From UBA7803 sp034522075 (GTDB taxonomy: Bacteria; Pseudomonadota; Gammaproteobacteria; Pseudomonadales; Azotimanducaceae): a stretch of 64,000 nt of DNA. Positions 18,094 to 25,938 of this stretch are shown here, one piece after another; position 1 is the first letter of the stretch, and the number at the start of each line of letters is the position of its first letter. Location: the NCBI GenBank assembly GCA_034522075.1, contig JAXHLO010000017.1, positions 19,034 through 83,033 of the forward strand, written 5' to 3'. Below the pieces are notes generated by a model. It made no database searches. It was not told where the DNA came from and saw only the letters and a program-made list of their open reading frames with translations. The translations under genes were made by a program, and so were the position numbers.

Positions 18094-19419
18094 ATGGAAA
18101 GGCGCCGACTCCCGCTGGTTGCTGTGGCAGCCCTGATCCTCGGTGGTTGCAGCGAGCAGACCGCCGAGCCAAGCGAATCAGCCGAAGACCTCAGCACGCC
18201 GGCGCAGGTGCCGGCCGAGCCTCCCAGCAAACCCGGGTTGCTGCCGAGCGGTGAGCTTACGGCGCTGGATGGCTTTGCGGTGTCGGTCTTCCATGAAGGC
18301 GTCGGCAGCGGTGCCCGCCATCTGGTCGTGCGCGGCAACGGTGACGTGCTCGTGGCACGCCGTGACGGTACCCTGGTGGCGCTGCGCGACAGCAACGGCG
18401 ACGGACAGGCTGAGCAGCGCGAAGAGCGCGAGCTGCCGATCACCACCGGCATGGCCCTGCACAACGGTTATCTGTACTTTTCCGACACGGTGAGCGTCAG
18501 ACGCCTGCCGCTCGATGACGCCCTGCTGCCCCAGGGTGAGCCGGAAGCGGTGGTGAGCGGCTTTCCCGAACAGAACTCCCATGCTGCCAAGACGCTGGCC
18601 TTCGATGGCGACGGCCGGCTTTACGTCAACGTCGGAGCGCCATCCAACGCCTGTCAGAAGCAGTCGCGTACTGCCGGTTCGCCGGGTCAGCAGCCGTGTC
18701 CGGAACTGGAGCGACAGGCCGCCGTCTGGCGCTTTCCGGCCGCTGCCGTCGGCCTCGACCAGAGCGACGGCGAACGTTTCATAACCGGTGTGCGCAACGT
18801 GATCGCCATGGACTGGAACGAGTCTGCCCGGGCCCTGTATTTCGCCATGCACGGGCGTGATCAGTTGAATTCCTTGTGGCCGGATCTGTTCGACGAGGAC
18901 GACAATGCCCGGCTGCCGGCGGAAGAATTCCATCGCGCAGAGGCCGGCGCGAATTATGGCTGGCCCTATACCTACTTCGACCCTTTTACCAACCGCCGGG
19001 TCGCGGCGCCGGAATACGGCGGCGACGGCGAGCAGGAAGCCGAAGCGGGCAGGTATGCGGAACCGCTGCACGCTTTTCCCGCCCACTGGGCGCCCAACGA
19101 CCTGCTGTTCTATGCCGGTGAGCAGTTTCCGCCGCGCTACGCCGGCGGGGCGTTCATCGCCTGGCACGGTTCCTGGAACCGCGCGCCGCAGCCCCAGGAA
19201 GGCTACCGGGTGACTTTCGTACCTTTTGCTGACGGAGCCCTGTCGGCCGCGCCTGCCGACTTCCTCGGCGGATTCGCCGGCACAGACGACATCGCTGCGC
19301 CGGGCGACGCCGAATACCGCCCCATGGGGCTGGGCGTCGGACCGGATGGCGCGCTCTATGTGGGCGACACGCAGAAAGGGCGTATCTGGCGGGTGACCTA
19401 CACCGGTTCTGCAGGCTGA
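18094..19419 (+). CDS. PQQ-type sugar/sorbosone dehydrogenase-like lipoprotein
   Basis: A periplasmic beta-propeller enzyme of the soluble aldose/sorbosone dehydrogenase family, 441 residues. ATG 18094 has AAGGAG at 8 bases; the upstream GTG 18088 is too close. The N-terminus is a lipoprotein signal with the lipobox LILGGC, Cys19 being the lipid site. A proline/glutamate linker (about residues 20-55) precedes the propeller. Recognisable blocks are HAAKTLAFDGDGRLYVNVG, GVRNVIAMDW, the calcium/PQQ region EAGANYGWPYTYFDP, FYAGEQFPPRYAGGAFIAWH and MGLGVGPDGALYVGD. No c-type cytochrome domain is fused. It follows the P450s on the same strand, but its substrate and any link to them are unproven. 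Confidence 0.85.
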   Translation: MERRRLPLVAVAALILGGCSEQTAEPSESAEDLSTPAQVPAEPPSKPGLLPSGELTALDGFAVSVFHEGVGSGARHLVVRGNGDVLVARRDGTLVALRDSNGDGQAEQREERELPITTGMALHNGYLYFSDTVSVRRLPLDDALLPQGEPEAVVSGFPEQNSHAAKTLAFDGDGRLYVNVGAPSNACQKQSRTAGSPGQQPCPELERQAAVWRFPAAAVGLDQSDGERFITGVRNVIAMDWNESARALYFAMHGRDQLNSLWPDLFDEDDNARLPAEEFHRAEAGANYGWPYTYFDPFTNRRVAAPEYGGDGEQEAEAGRYAEPLHAFPAHWAPNDLLFYAGEQFPPRYAGGAFIAWHGSWNRAPQPQEGYRVTFVPFADGALSAAPADFLGGFAGTDDIAAPGDAEYRPMGLGVGPDGALYVGDTQKGRIWRVTYTGSAG

Positions 19420-19432
19420 AGCGAGGCGATTT

Positions 19433-21275
19433 ATGTTGGAAACACGTCAATTCCTGCCGGGCGGACTCAGCCTGTTCGTCCTGACGCTCCTGTTTTGTGC
19501 GGCGGGCATGCCTGCGCAGCTCCAGGCGGCAACGGAATCCGAGCGGTTGAATGCCTGGTTCGAGGCTCAGTTCCAGGCCGATCTCGAGCGCTCGCCCATG
19601 AGCAAGACCTACCAGGGCATCATCGATCAGGACTACGACGAGTGGGACGATGTGTCGCTTGAGTTTCAGGAAGAGAGCTACCGCCTGGGCCAGCAAAAGC
19701 TCGATGAGATGCGGGAGCGCTTCGACTTCGATGCGCTGAGTGAGCAGTCGCGGCTGTCCTGGCGCCTGTTCGCGTTCGACAAGGAGCGCGAGCAGGCGGG
19801 TCATCCGTATCGCGATCACGTTTATACCTTCAATCAGATGTTCGGTGCGCAATCCCGTATTCCGGCATTTCTGATCAATCAGCACCGGGTGAGCGAGGCT
19901 TCCCATGCCGAGGCCTATATCGACCGTCTGATCGGCGTCGAGACCTATCTCGGGCAGGCCGTGAGCAATGCCAGGCGCCGCGCGGCCAAAGGCATCATGC
20001 CGCCGCGGTTCGTCTATGAGCATGTGCTGCGTGATGCGCGCAACGTCATCAGCGGCGTACCGTTCGACGCGGATGCCGAGGACGATTCGCCGCTGCTGGC
20101 CGACTTCAAGGCGAAAGTGGCGCAGCTCGATCTCGGCGACGTGCGGGCCCGGGGGCTCGTGGAGCGTGCCCGCGCCGCGCTGCTCGATCACGTCCAGCCC
20201 GCTTATGCGGGTCTGATCAGTGAGATGGAAGATCAGCAGGCCCGGGCGGACAGCCGGGATGGTGCGTGGAAGCTGCCGGACGGCGAGGACTACTATGCCT
20301 ATCGTCTGGAAGAAATCACCACGACGTCACTGACCGCAGACGAGGTGCACGAACTCGGTCTGCGGGAGACCGAGCGCATTCACCGCGCCATGCGCGAGAT
20401 CATGGCCCAGGTGGGCTTCGACGGTTCGCTGCAGGAATTCTTCGAGTTCACCCGCACCGATGAGCGGTTCTACTATGACAATGACGAGGAGGGCCGCGAG
20501 CGCTATCTGCGCGAGGCGCGCGCCATCATCGACGACATGCGCGGACGTCTCGACGAGCTGTTCCTGAAGCAACCCGAAGCCGCTCTGCAGGTCAAACGGG
20601 TGGAGCCGTTCCGCGAACGCTCGGCCGGCAAAGCCTTCTATCAACGCCCGGCCCCGGACGGCTCGCGTCCCGGAACCTATTACGCGAATCTCTATGACAT
20701 GGGCGATATGCCCATTTACCAGATGCGTGCCCTGGCATATCACGAAGGCATACCGGGGCATCACATGCAGATCGCCATTGCTCAGGAACTGGAAGGCATA
20801 CCCAGCTTCCGCCGCTTCGGCGGCCACACGGCCTACGTGGAAGGCTGGGGCCTGTATTCGGAGTGGGTGCCCACGGAGCTTGGTCTGTACGATGACCCCT
20901 ATGACGATTTCGGCCGCCTGGCCATGGAGCTGTGGCGGGCCGGACGCCTGGTCGTGGACACCGGGCTGCATCACCTGCGCTGGAGCCGTGAGGACGCCAT
21001 CAACTGGCTGTCTACCAACACACCCAACCCCGCGAGGCGATGTGGTCAAGGCCATCGAGCGCTATATCGTCATGCCGGGTCAGGCCACGGCATACAAGAT
21101 CGGCATGCTGAGGATTCAGGAGCTGCGGCAGCGCGCGCAGCGCGAGCTGGGCGAGGCCTTCGACGTAGGTGAGTTTCACGATGCGGTGCTGGCCAACGGC
21201 TCCGTGCCGCTGCCGATTCTCGAGCAGCTCGTGGCGGATTACATCGCGGAGCGGTCGGGGTCCGCAGACGGCTGA
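19433..21275 (+). CDS. DUF885 family zinc-peptidase-like protein (one frameshift)
   Basis: An exported protein of the DUF885 family, thought to be metallopeptidases. A signal peptide (LFVLTLLFCAAGMPAQLQA) is followed by an acidic helical body. The signature AYHEGIPGHHMQIAIAQE has H437-E438 and the second histidine pair as likely zinc ligands. After INWLSTNTPNP the frame shifts near 21035 in the run AACCCCGCGAGG; dropping one C restores RGDVVKAIERYIVMPGQATAYKIG and the family's usual C-terminus to 21275. The total of about 613 residues is normal. The start lies 13 bases after the sugar dehydrogenase stop, so the two are probably co-transcribed. Confidence 0.86.
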
Positions 21276-21985
21276 TCAGCCGCGGTGCTGCGCCTGGAGA
21301 TCTTTACGAAACCTTCCCGGCGGTCGACGATGACGAACGCTGCCCGGTTCGCTCGGGCCCAGGCGTTGAGCTGCTTGAGGTCTTCGCTGCGGGTCACCCG
21401 CCGTGCCAGGATCGTGCAGTCTTCGGCCAGCCGGTCGCCCAGGCGGTTGAGGGCGCCGACGGCACCTCCCGGCGTTGCCCGGGCACCTTCGCAGAGCACC
21501 AGCGCGATCCGCTCCGCGAGACGCGACGTGTCCACCGCATACCAGACATAGCCGTCGAACAGATGAGCACGGCTGGCGATGACGTGGGCCGAGCCAAGCT
21601 GGTACTGGGTAAGCCAGGAACGGGTCATGTTGGCGTGGTGGGTATCGTCTTCCAGGCACCAGAGCTGCTTGCTGCGCTGGGTGGAGGCAGAGCACAGGCT
21701 GCCGAGAACCAGGGTCAGAGCACTGGTGCCGCATTGCACGATGGGCCCGGCGGCGCGTGTTGCTTCGGCCAGACAGCTGCGCAGATAGCTTTCGTCGCTC
21801 TGGCTGAGGGGGTCGCCCCAGCAGGCGAAGAGTTCGGCAACGGCCGCAAACGGCAGCGGTTGGTCGTCCGCTACGGCCAGTTGACGCATGCAGCGATCGA
21901 AGCCGCGATAGCGTTCAAAGACCGCTGCCTGGGTGCGCAGGGCACGCATGCCGTTCTGGGTGCGCTTGGAAATGGCGAGCTGCAT
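21239..21985 (-). CDS. Hypothetical protein, possibly methyltransferase-like
   Basis: A 248-residue protein if translation starts at the ATG at 21985 (MQLAISKRTQNGMRALRTQ); an in-frame ATG at 22054 would add 23 residues. The block GPIVQCGTSALTLVLGSLC followed by KQLWCLEDDTHHANMTRSWL has the layout of a Rossmann methyltransferase (a glycine-poor motif I, then an acidic residue after strand 2), but the motif is degenerate and the call is weak. There is no signal peptide. The 3' end overlaps the end of the DUF885 gene by 37 bases on the opposite strand. The divergent neighbour is the alpha/beta hydrolase. Confidence 0.5.
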   Translation of the reverse strand: MQLAISKRTQNGMRALRTQAAVFERYRGFDRCMRQLAVADDQPLPFAAVAELFACWGDPLSQSDESYLRSCLAEATRAAGPIVQCGTSALTLVLGSLCSASTQRSKQLWCLEDDTHHANMTRSWLTQYQLGSAHVIASRAHLFDGYVWYAVDTSRLAERIALVLCEGARATPGGAVGALNRLGDRLAEDCTILARRVTRSEDLKQLNAWARANRAAFVIVDRREGFVKISRRSTAADQPSADPDRSAM

Positions 21986-22077
21986 GCCGGCGAGTATACT
22001 GGTCCGCTGCCGCGGATCAGGTGGCGCAGCACCGATCCGTGCACCAGTTCGCATGCCGACCGCCTGGAGCGTGACCT

Positions 22078-23043
22078 ATGACTGACATCATCCCCCCGGA
22101 AGTGTGGGATCCCCGCATCAGTACGATGATGGTTGAGACCAACGGCCAGCGCTTCGAAGTGGCTGTCTGCGGCAGCGGCGACCGCCTGGCGCTGTGTCTG
22201 CACGGCTTTCCCGAGCACAGTTTTTCCTGGCGTCACCAGTTGCCCATGCTGGCCGATCTCGGCTATCGGGTCTGGGCGCCCAATCTGCGCGGCTATGGCC
22301 GCTCGTCGCGTCCGCAAGGCATGGCCGCCTACAGCATCGAGAATCTGCTGGCCGACGTGGCCGGCCTGATCGACGCTGCGGATTGTCGGGAGACCGTGCT
22401 CATTGCCCACGACTGGGGGGCCGTCATCGCCTGGTACTTCGCCATGCGGCAGGTTCGCCCGTTGTCCCGCCTGATCATCTGCAACGTCCCGCATCCGGCA
22501 CCGGCACGGCGGGCCCTCACTGAAGGATTCGCACAGCTGAAAAAGTCCTGGTACCTGTTCTTCTTTCAGCTTCCCTGGCTGCCGGAGCGTCTGCTGGGCC
22601 GGGATGGCGCCCGCGCGGTGGGCGAAGCCATTCGCGGCAGCAGTGTGGATGCTGAGCGCTTTCCGGACGAAGTGGTGGAGGTGTATCGGCGCAATGCTGC
22701 CCAGCCCGGGGCGCTGACCGCCATGATCAACTACTATCGGGCACTGCTGCGCGGCGGCGGTGCACGGCGCCAGCAGACGGCGGGCTTTCCCGTCATCGAA
22801 ACCCCCACGCTCATGCTCTGGGGTGAGGAGGACGTGGCGCTGACCAGGGCCACCACCTACGGCACCGAGGACTACGTGCGCGATCTGACGATCCGCTATC
22901 TGCCGCGGGTGTCCCACTGGGTGCAGCAGGAAGCTCCGGAAATCGTCAATCCCATGATGAAGGCATTTCTGCTCGGTGAGCGCGTGCCGCGGCTGCGCTG
23001 GGTGGCGCGCCTGGAGGCCGGGGAGGAGGCCGATCAGGCCTGA
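22078..23043 (+). CDS. Alpha/beta hydrolase, epoxide hydrolase-like
   Basis: A 321-residue alpha/beta-hydrolase likely to open epoxides or hydrolyse a related bond. The oxyanion motif is HGFPEHSFSW, the nucleophile elbow has Asp in AHDWGAVIAW (Asp rather than Ser, as in epoxide hydrolases and haloalkane dehalogenases), the acid is probably in WGEEDVAL and the histidine in VSHWVQQE. YGRSSRP and NVPHPAPARRAL are typical epoxide-hydrolase blocks. The gene starts ATG 22078 and its last 10 bases overlap the opposite-strand ferredoxin. An epoxide hydrolase fits an oxygenase-rich degradation region. Confidence 0.88.
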   Translation: MTDIIPPEVWDPRISTMMVETNGQRFEVAVCGSGDRLALCLHGFPEHSFSWRHQLPMLADLGYRVWAPNLRGYGRSSRPQGMAAYSIENLLADVAGLIDAADCRETVLIAHDWGAVIAWYFAMRQVRPLSRLIICNVPHPAPARRALTEGFAQLKKSWYLFFFQLPWLPERLLGRDGARAVGEAIRGSSVDAERFPDEVVEVYRRNAAQPGALTAMINYYRALLRGGGARRQQTAGFPVIETPTLMLWGEEDVALTRATTYGTEDYVRDLTIRYLPRVSHWVQQEAPEIVNPMMKAFLLGERVPRLRWVARLEAGEEADQA

Positions 23044-23354
23044 TCCGGCGGCACTTCGACCACCAGACCGTCCAATCCGTCGTCCACCCGGATCTGACAG
23101 GCCAGGCGGCTGTTGGCCCGGCGGCCGTGGACATAGGCGAGGATTTCCACTTCATCGCCATGGGCGGGGGGCAGGCGCTCGAGGAATGCCCTGGGTACGT
23201 AGCAGTGACAGGTGGCGCAGGTACAGCCGCCGCCGCACTGGCCGAGAATACCGGGAATGTGGTTGTCCAGAGCGCCGTCCATGACCGATTCACCCGCGCT
23301 GAGATGACAGGTGGCGCGGGAACCGTCGGGCTGTACGTATGTGACCTTGGGCAT
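23034..23354 (-). CDS. Second 2Fe-2S ferredoxin
   Basis: A 106-residue ferredoxin paralogous to that at 15061, with the same length and ligand spacing: Cys40, Cys46, Cys49 and Cys86. It starts MPKVTYVQPDGSRATCHL and has extra cysteines at 16, 44 and 51. Unlike the first one it lies on the minus strand, away from the P450s, with its 3' end overlapping the epoxide hydrolase and its 5' end divergent from coaE. It may serve another oxygenase. The acidic docking stretch (EREE region) of the first ferredoxin is replaced by LPPAHGDEVEIL, which suggests a different partner. Confidence 0.9.
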   Translation of the reverse strand: MPKVTYVQPDGSRATCHLSAGESVMDGALDNHIPGILGQCGGGCTCATCHCYVPRAFLERLPPAHGDEVEILAYVHGRRANSRLACQIRVDDGLDGLVVEVPPDQA

Positions 23355-23401
23355 CGGTGGCGGTAGAATGATTGGCTTTTCCCGTGGAGTCTACAGACCC
23401 T

Positions 23402-24028
23402 ATGAAAATCGGTCTCACAGGCGGTATTGCCTCCGGAAAGTCCACGGCGGCCAGCTATCTCGAGCAGCTCGGCGCCTTCGTCATCGATGCGGACAAACTG
23501 GGGCATCGGGCCTACGAGCCGGATGGTCCGGCCTTCCAGGCCGTAGTGGAAGCCTTCGGGGACGACATCGTCTCTGCTGACGGCTTCATCGACCGCAAGG
23601 TGCTCGGCGGCAGGGTGTTCGGCGACCCGCATGGCTTGCGCCGGCTCACCGACATCCTCTGGCCGGAGATCCTCGACCTGGCACGCCTCGAAATGGACGC
23701 AGTGGAACGCGTCGATCCGACGCGCATCATCGTGCTCGAGGCCGCCGTGCTGCTGGAGGCTGGCTGGGAAGTGGCCGTGGATGAGGTCTGGGCCGTGCTG
23801 GTTACCCCGGAGATTGCCGTGGAGCGTGCCTGTGCCCGGGACGGCCTGAGTGCCGAAGATGTACAGCGGCGCATGGCCGCGCAATTGAGTAACGAAGAGC
23901 GCCGCGCGCGATCCCACGTGGTGATCGACAACTCCGGCGGGCCGGAGACCCTGCTGGCCCTTCTCGATCGGGAATGGCTGCGTATCACCGGCAACGACGG
24001 CCGGGCGGCGGGTGGACAGGCCGGATGA
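23402..24028 (+). CDS. coaE: Dephospho-CoA kinase
   Basis: CoaE performs the last step of CoA synthesis, phosphorylating the 3'-hydroxyl of dephospho-CoA. ATG 23402 gives KIGLTGGIASGKST at the N-terminus, with the P-loop GGIASGKS at residues 7-14. Other family blocks are FVIDADKLGHRAYEPD, ALLEAGW-type VLLEAGWEVAVDEVW, and the lid ERACARDGLSAEDVQRRMAAQLSNEERR. At 208 residues it has the usual length. An upstream in-frame start at 23372 adds ten residues before the conserved beginning and is rejected. Its TGA overlaps the ATG of the PHP gene (ATGA), so the two are translationally coupled. Confidence 0.96.
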   Translation: MKIGLTGGIASGKSTAASYLEQLGAFVIDADKLGHRAYEPDGPAFQAVVEAFGDDIVSADGFIDRKVLGGRVFGDPHGLRRLTDILWPEILDLARLEMDAVERVDPTRIIVLEAAVLLEAGWEVAVDEVWAVLVTPEIAVERACARDGLSAEDVQRRMAAQLSNEERRARSHVVIDNSGGPETLLALLDREWLRITGNDGRAAGGQAG

Positions 24029-24660
24029 TTCTGGATCTGCACACGCACTCCATCAAGTCCGACGACGGCCGCGCCAAGGTGCGCAACTACTGTCAGTGGA
24101 TCCGCACCCGGGAGATTCCCATCGATGGCTTCGTCCTCACCGAGCACCGCCAGTTCGACGATGAATCCGACTATGGCGAGCTGGCCCGCGAGTTCGATCT
24201 GACCATCCTCAAGGGCAGCGAGGTCGAGACGGAATACGGGCACGTGCTGGTGTTCGGCGTCAGCGATGCATTGCGTCGAGCCTTCGACTTCGGCGATATA
24301 CGTCTGCCTCTGGCCCGGGTGATCGAGGCCTGTGCGGAGCACGGTGCGGTGCCGGTGCCCTGTCACCCGGGACGGCCGCGCGTGGGCATGCACGCCCATC
24401 TGGCCGAATTCGGTGTGCCCGAGGGTGTCCGCATCGTGGAAATCCGCAATGGCGGCAGCCGTGAGGGTGAAGACGGCATCGCCGAGGCCATGGCGCAGGA
24501 CCAGGGTTATCTGGGCACCGGCGGCAGCGACGCGCATATCGTTTCCCACGTGGGGCGCTGTGCCACGCGCTTTCCGGGTCCGATCAGCAGTGAAAGCGAA
24601 TTGGTCGAGGCGCTCAATGCCGGAGACTTCGAAGCCATCAGTAACAGGCAGGCATCATGA
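24025..24660 (+). CDS. PHP-domain metal-dependent phosphoesterase
   Basis: A 211-residue stand-alone PHP protein, probably a two- or three-metal phosphoesterase. Metal-binding motifs in order are DLHTHS at residues 4-9, DGFVLTEH, EVETEYGHVL, PCHPGRPR and GGSDAHIVSH. The start ATG 24025 overlaps the coaE stop, and its stop overlaps the start of the next gene in the same way. Substrate unknown; relatives include PolIII-associated and histidinol phosphatases as well as nucleotide phosphatases, but the length is that of the small YciV/PHP group. Confidence 0.85.
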   Translation: MILDLHTHSIKSDDGRAKVRNYCQWIRTREIPIDGFVLTEHRQFDDESDYGELAREFDLTILKGSEVETEYGHVLVFGVSDALRRAFDFGDIRLPLARVIEACAEHGAVPVPCHPGRPRVGMHAHLAEFGVPEGVRIVEIRNGGSREGEDGIAEAMAQDQGYLGTGGSDAHIVSHVGRCATRFPGPISSESELVEALNAGDFEAISNRQAS

Positions 24661-25109
24661 GCGACTTGCTGGATATCGAAGCTGTGCGCGAGCAGTTTCT
24701 CAATCAGGTTTTCGATGAGCAGACATTCGAGCTCGACACCGCGCAGATCGTCGACTACGCCCGTGCCTGCGGCGAGCAGGCGCCGCGCTATGTCGACCCC
24801 GGGCACCCGGACTTCCAGGCGCCGCCGACCTTTCCCTCGAGCTTTCGGCCGACCCGGCGTCTTCCCGAAGGCTTTCCCAAGCTGCCCGGGCTCGGCATGG
24901 ATGCCGGCAAAGCCGTAGCACCCATGGCGCCGGTCCGCCCCGGGGTCAAACTCACGGCGCGAACCCATCTGCACGAGGTTTATGCCAAGACCGGCCGCTC
25001 CGGGCGCATGACCTTCATGGTGACCCGCATGGAGATCTTCGACCCCGACGGCGTGCAGCTTGCCGCCGCCGACACACGCATCGTCATCCGGGAGAAACCG
25101 TCCTCATGA
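24657..25109 (+). CDS. FAS1-like/MaoC-type dehydratase subunit
   Basis: A 150-residue hot-dog-fold protein resembling the N-terminal half of MaoC dehydratases (FAS1-like dehydratase domain). LDTAQIVDYARACGEQAPRYVD is the typical hydratase-like opening, and PPTFPSSFRPTRRLP and GRSGRMTFMVTRMEIFDPDG follow. Such N-terminal halves form heterodimers with a MaoC partner; the very next gene provides one. The partner order mirrors ChsH2 (N-terminal part) and ChsH1 of sterol side-chain degradation. ATG 24657 overlaps the PHP stop; the TGA overlaps the next ATG. Confidence 0.8.
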   Translation: MSDLLDIEAVREQFLNQVFDEQTFELDTAQIVDYARACGEQAPRYVDPGHPDFQAPPTFPSSFRPTRRLPEGFPKLPGLGMDAGKAVAPMAPVRPGVKLTARTHLHEVYAKTGRSGRMTFMVTRMEIFDPDGVQLAAADTRIVIREKPSS

Positions 25110-25522
25110 GCATCGCCAGCATTGCCGACGTTGAATTCGGCGCGCAGCTGCCGGAATTCGAGCCGGACACGAGCCTGGAAAACGTGCGCAGCTTTGTCGT
25201 GGCGGCGGGTTGGGACGGCCCGCGCTTCACCGATCACGAGGCGGCCCGTAAGGAAGGTCTGCCCGGTGCGCTGGTCCCCGGCATACTCAGCCAGGGGTAT
25301 CTGGCGGCCATGATTCACCGCTGGGCGCCGGACGCCTTCATTGAGAACGTGGACACGATTTTCCGCGCCCCGGTCCTGGTGGACGAACCCTACCGCATCA
25401 GCGGTGTCGTCACCGACGTAGATGAAGACGACGGCCGGGTGGAGATCGACCTGACCCTGACCAACGAGCAGGGCGAAACCCGGGTGTTCGGGACGGCCAT
25501 GGTGAAGCTGCCCATAGAGTGA
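25106..25522 (+). CDS. MaoC-family enoyl-CoA hydratase subunit
   Basis: A 138-residue hot-dog-fold hydratase. The core contains FVVAAGWDGPRFTDHEAARKEGLPGALVPGILSQGYLAAMI, where the Asp/His of the hydratase-2 motif is seen in TDHEAA (the classical motif is Y/F-x-x-x-N-P-x-H-x-D). Pairing with the preceding FAS1-like protein would give a full ChsH1/ChsH2-type heteromeric hydratase. It is the last gene of the coaE-PHP-hydratase chain linked by ATGA overlaps. Its stop codon is immediately next to the stop of the convergent DUF35 gene. Confidence 0.8.
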   Translation: MSIASIADVEFGAQLPEFEPDTSLENVRSFVVAAGWDGPRFTDHEAARKEGLPGALVPGILSQGYLAAMIHRWAPDAFIENVDTIFRAPVLVDEPYRISGVVTDVDEDDGRVEIDLTLTNEQGETRVFGTAMVKLPIE

Positions 25523-25936
25523 TTAGACCACCCGGAACAGCGGAATGTTCACCTCGTCGTGTTCTTCCCATTCCACTTCCACCCGCTGCCCGCAGGCCAG
25601 ATCCGTGGTCGGGTCTGCGGCGCCCACCACGTTGGACAGCAGCCGCGGGCCCTCGTCGAGATCGATCCAGGCGACGGCATAGGGCACCTGGGTGCGGAAG
25701 AACGGGTGATAGCTCTGACGCACCACACTGAAGGTATAGATGCTGCCTTTGCCGGAGGCCGTGTGCCAACTCAGCGTTCCGCCGGTGCAACCGGTGCAGT
25801 GGCGGCGCGGGTGCCAGACCACGGTGCCGCAGTCGTCGCATTGCTGGTAGCGCAGTTCCCGGTTGCGGGTGGCCTCCCAGAATGGCGCCGTATCCGGTTC
25901 CGCCAGTTTCGGCAGGGGTCGGGTTGCATCCGTCAT
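25523..25936 (-). CDS. DUF35 OB-fold/zinc-ribbon protein (thiolase partner)
   Basis: A 137-residue protein of the DUF35 family: a short N-terminal helix, a zinc ribbon with CDDCG and HCTGC, then an OB fold. These proteins bind a thiolase-like enzyme and help orient the CoA substrate; in ChsH2 the same domain is fused to the hydratase. The start is ATG 25936 with GGGGAGAGA about 7 bases upstream, and it follows the thiolase-like gene by only 2 bases, so the two must be co-expressed. It is a separate polypeptide here, unlike the fused arrangement in actinobacteria. Confidence 0.87.
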   Translation of the reverse strand: MTDATRPLPKLAEPDTAPFWEATRNRELRYQQCDDCGTVVWHPRRHCTGCTGGTLSWHTASGKGSIYTFSVVRQSYHPFFRTQVPYAVAWIDLDEGPRLLSNVVGAADPTTDLACGQRVEVEWEEHDEVNIPLFRVV

Positions 25937-25938
25937 GA

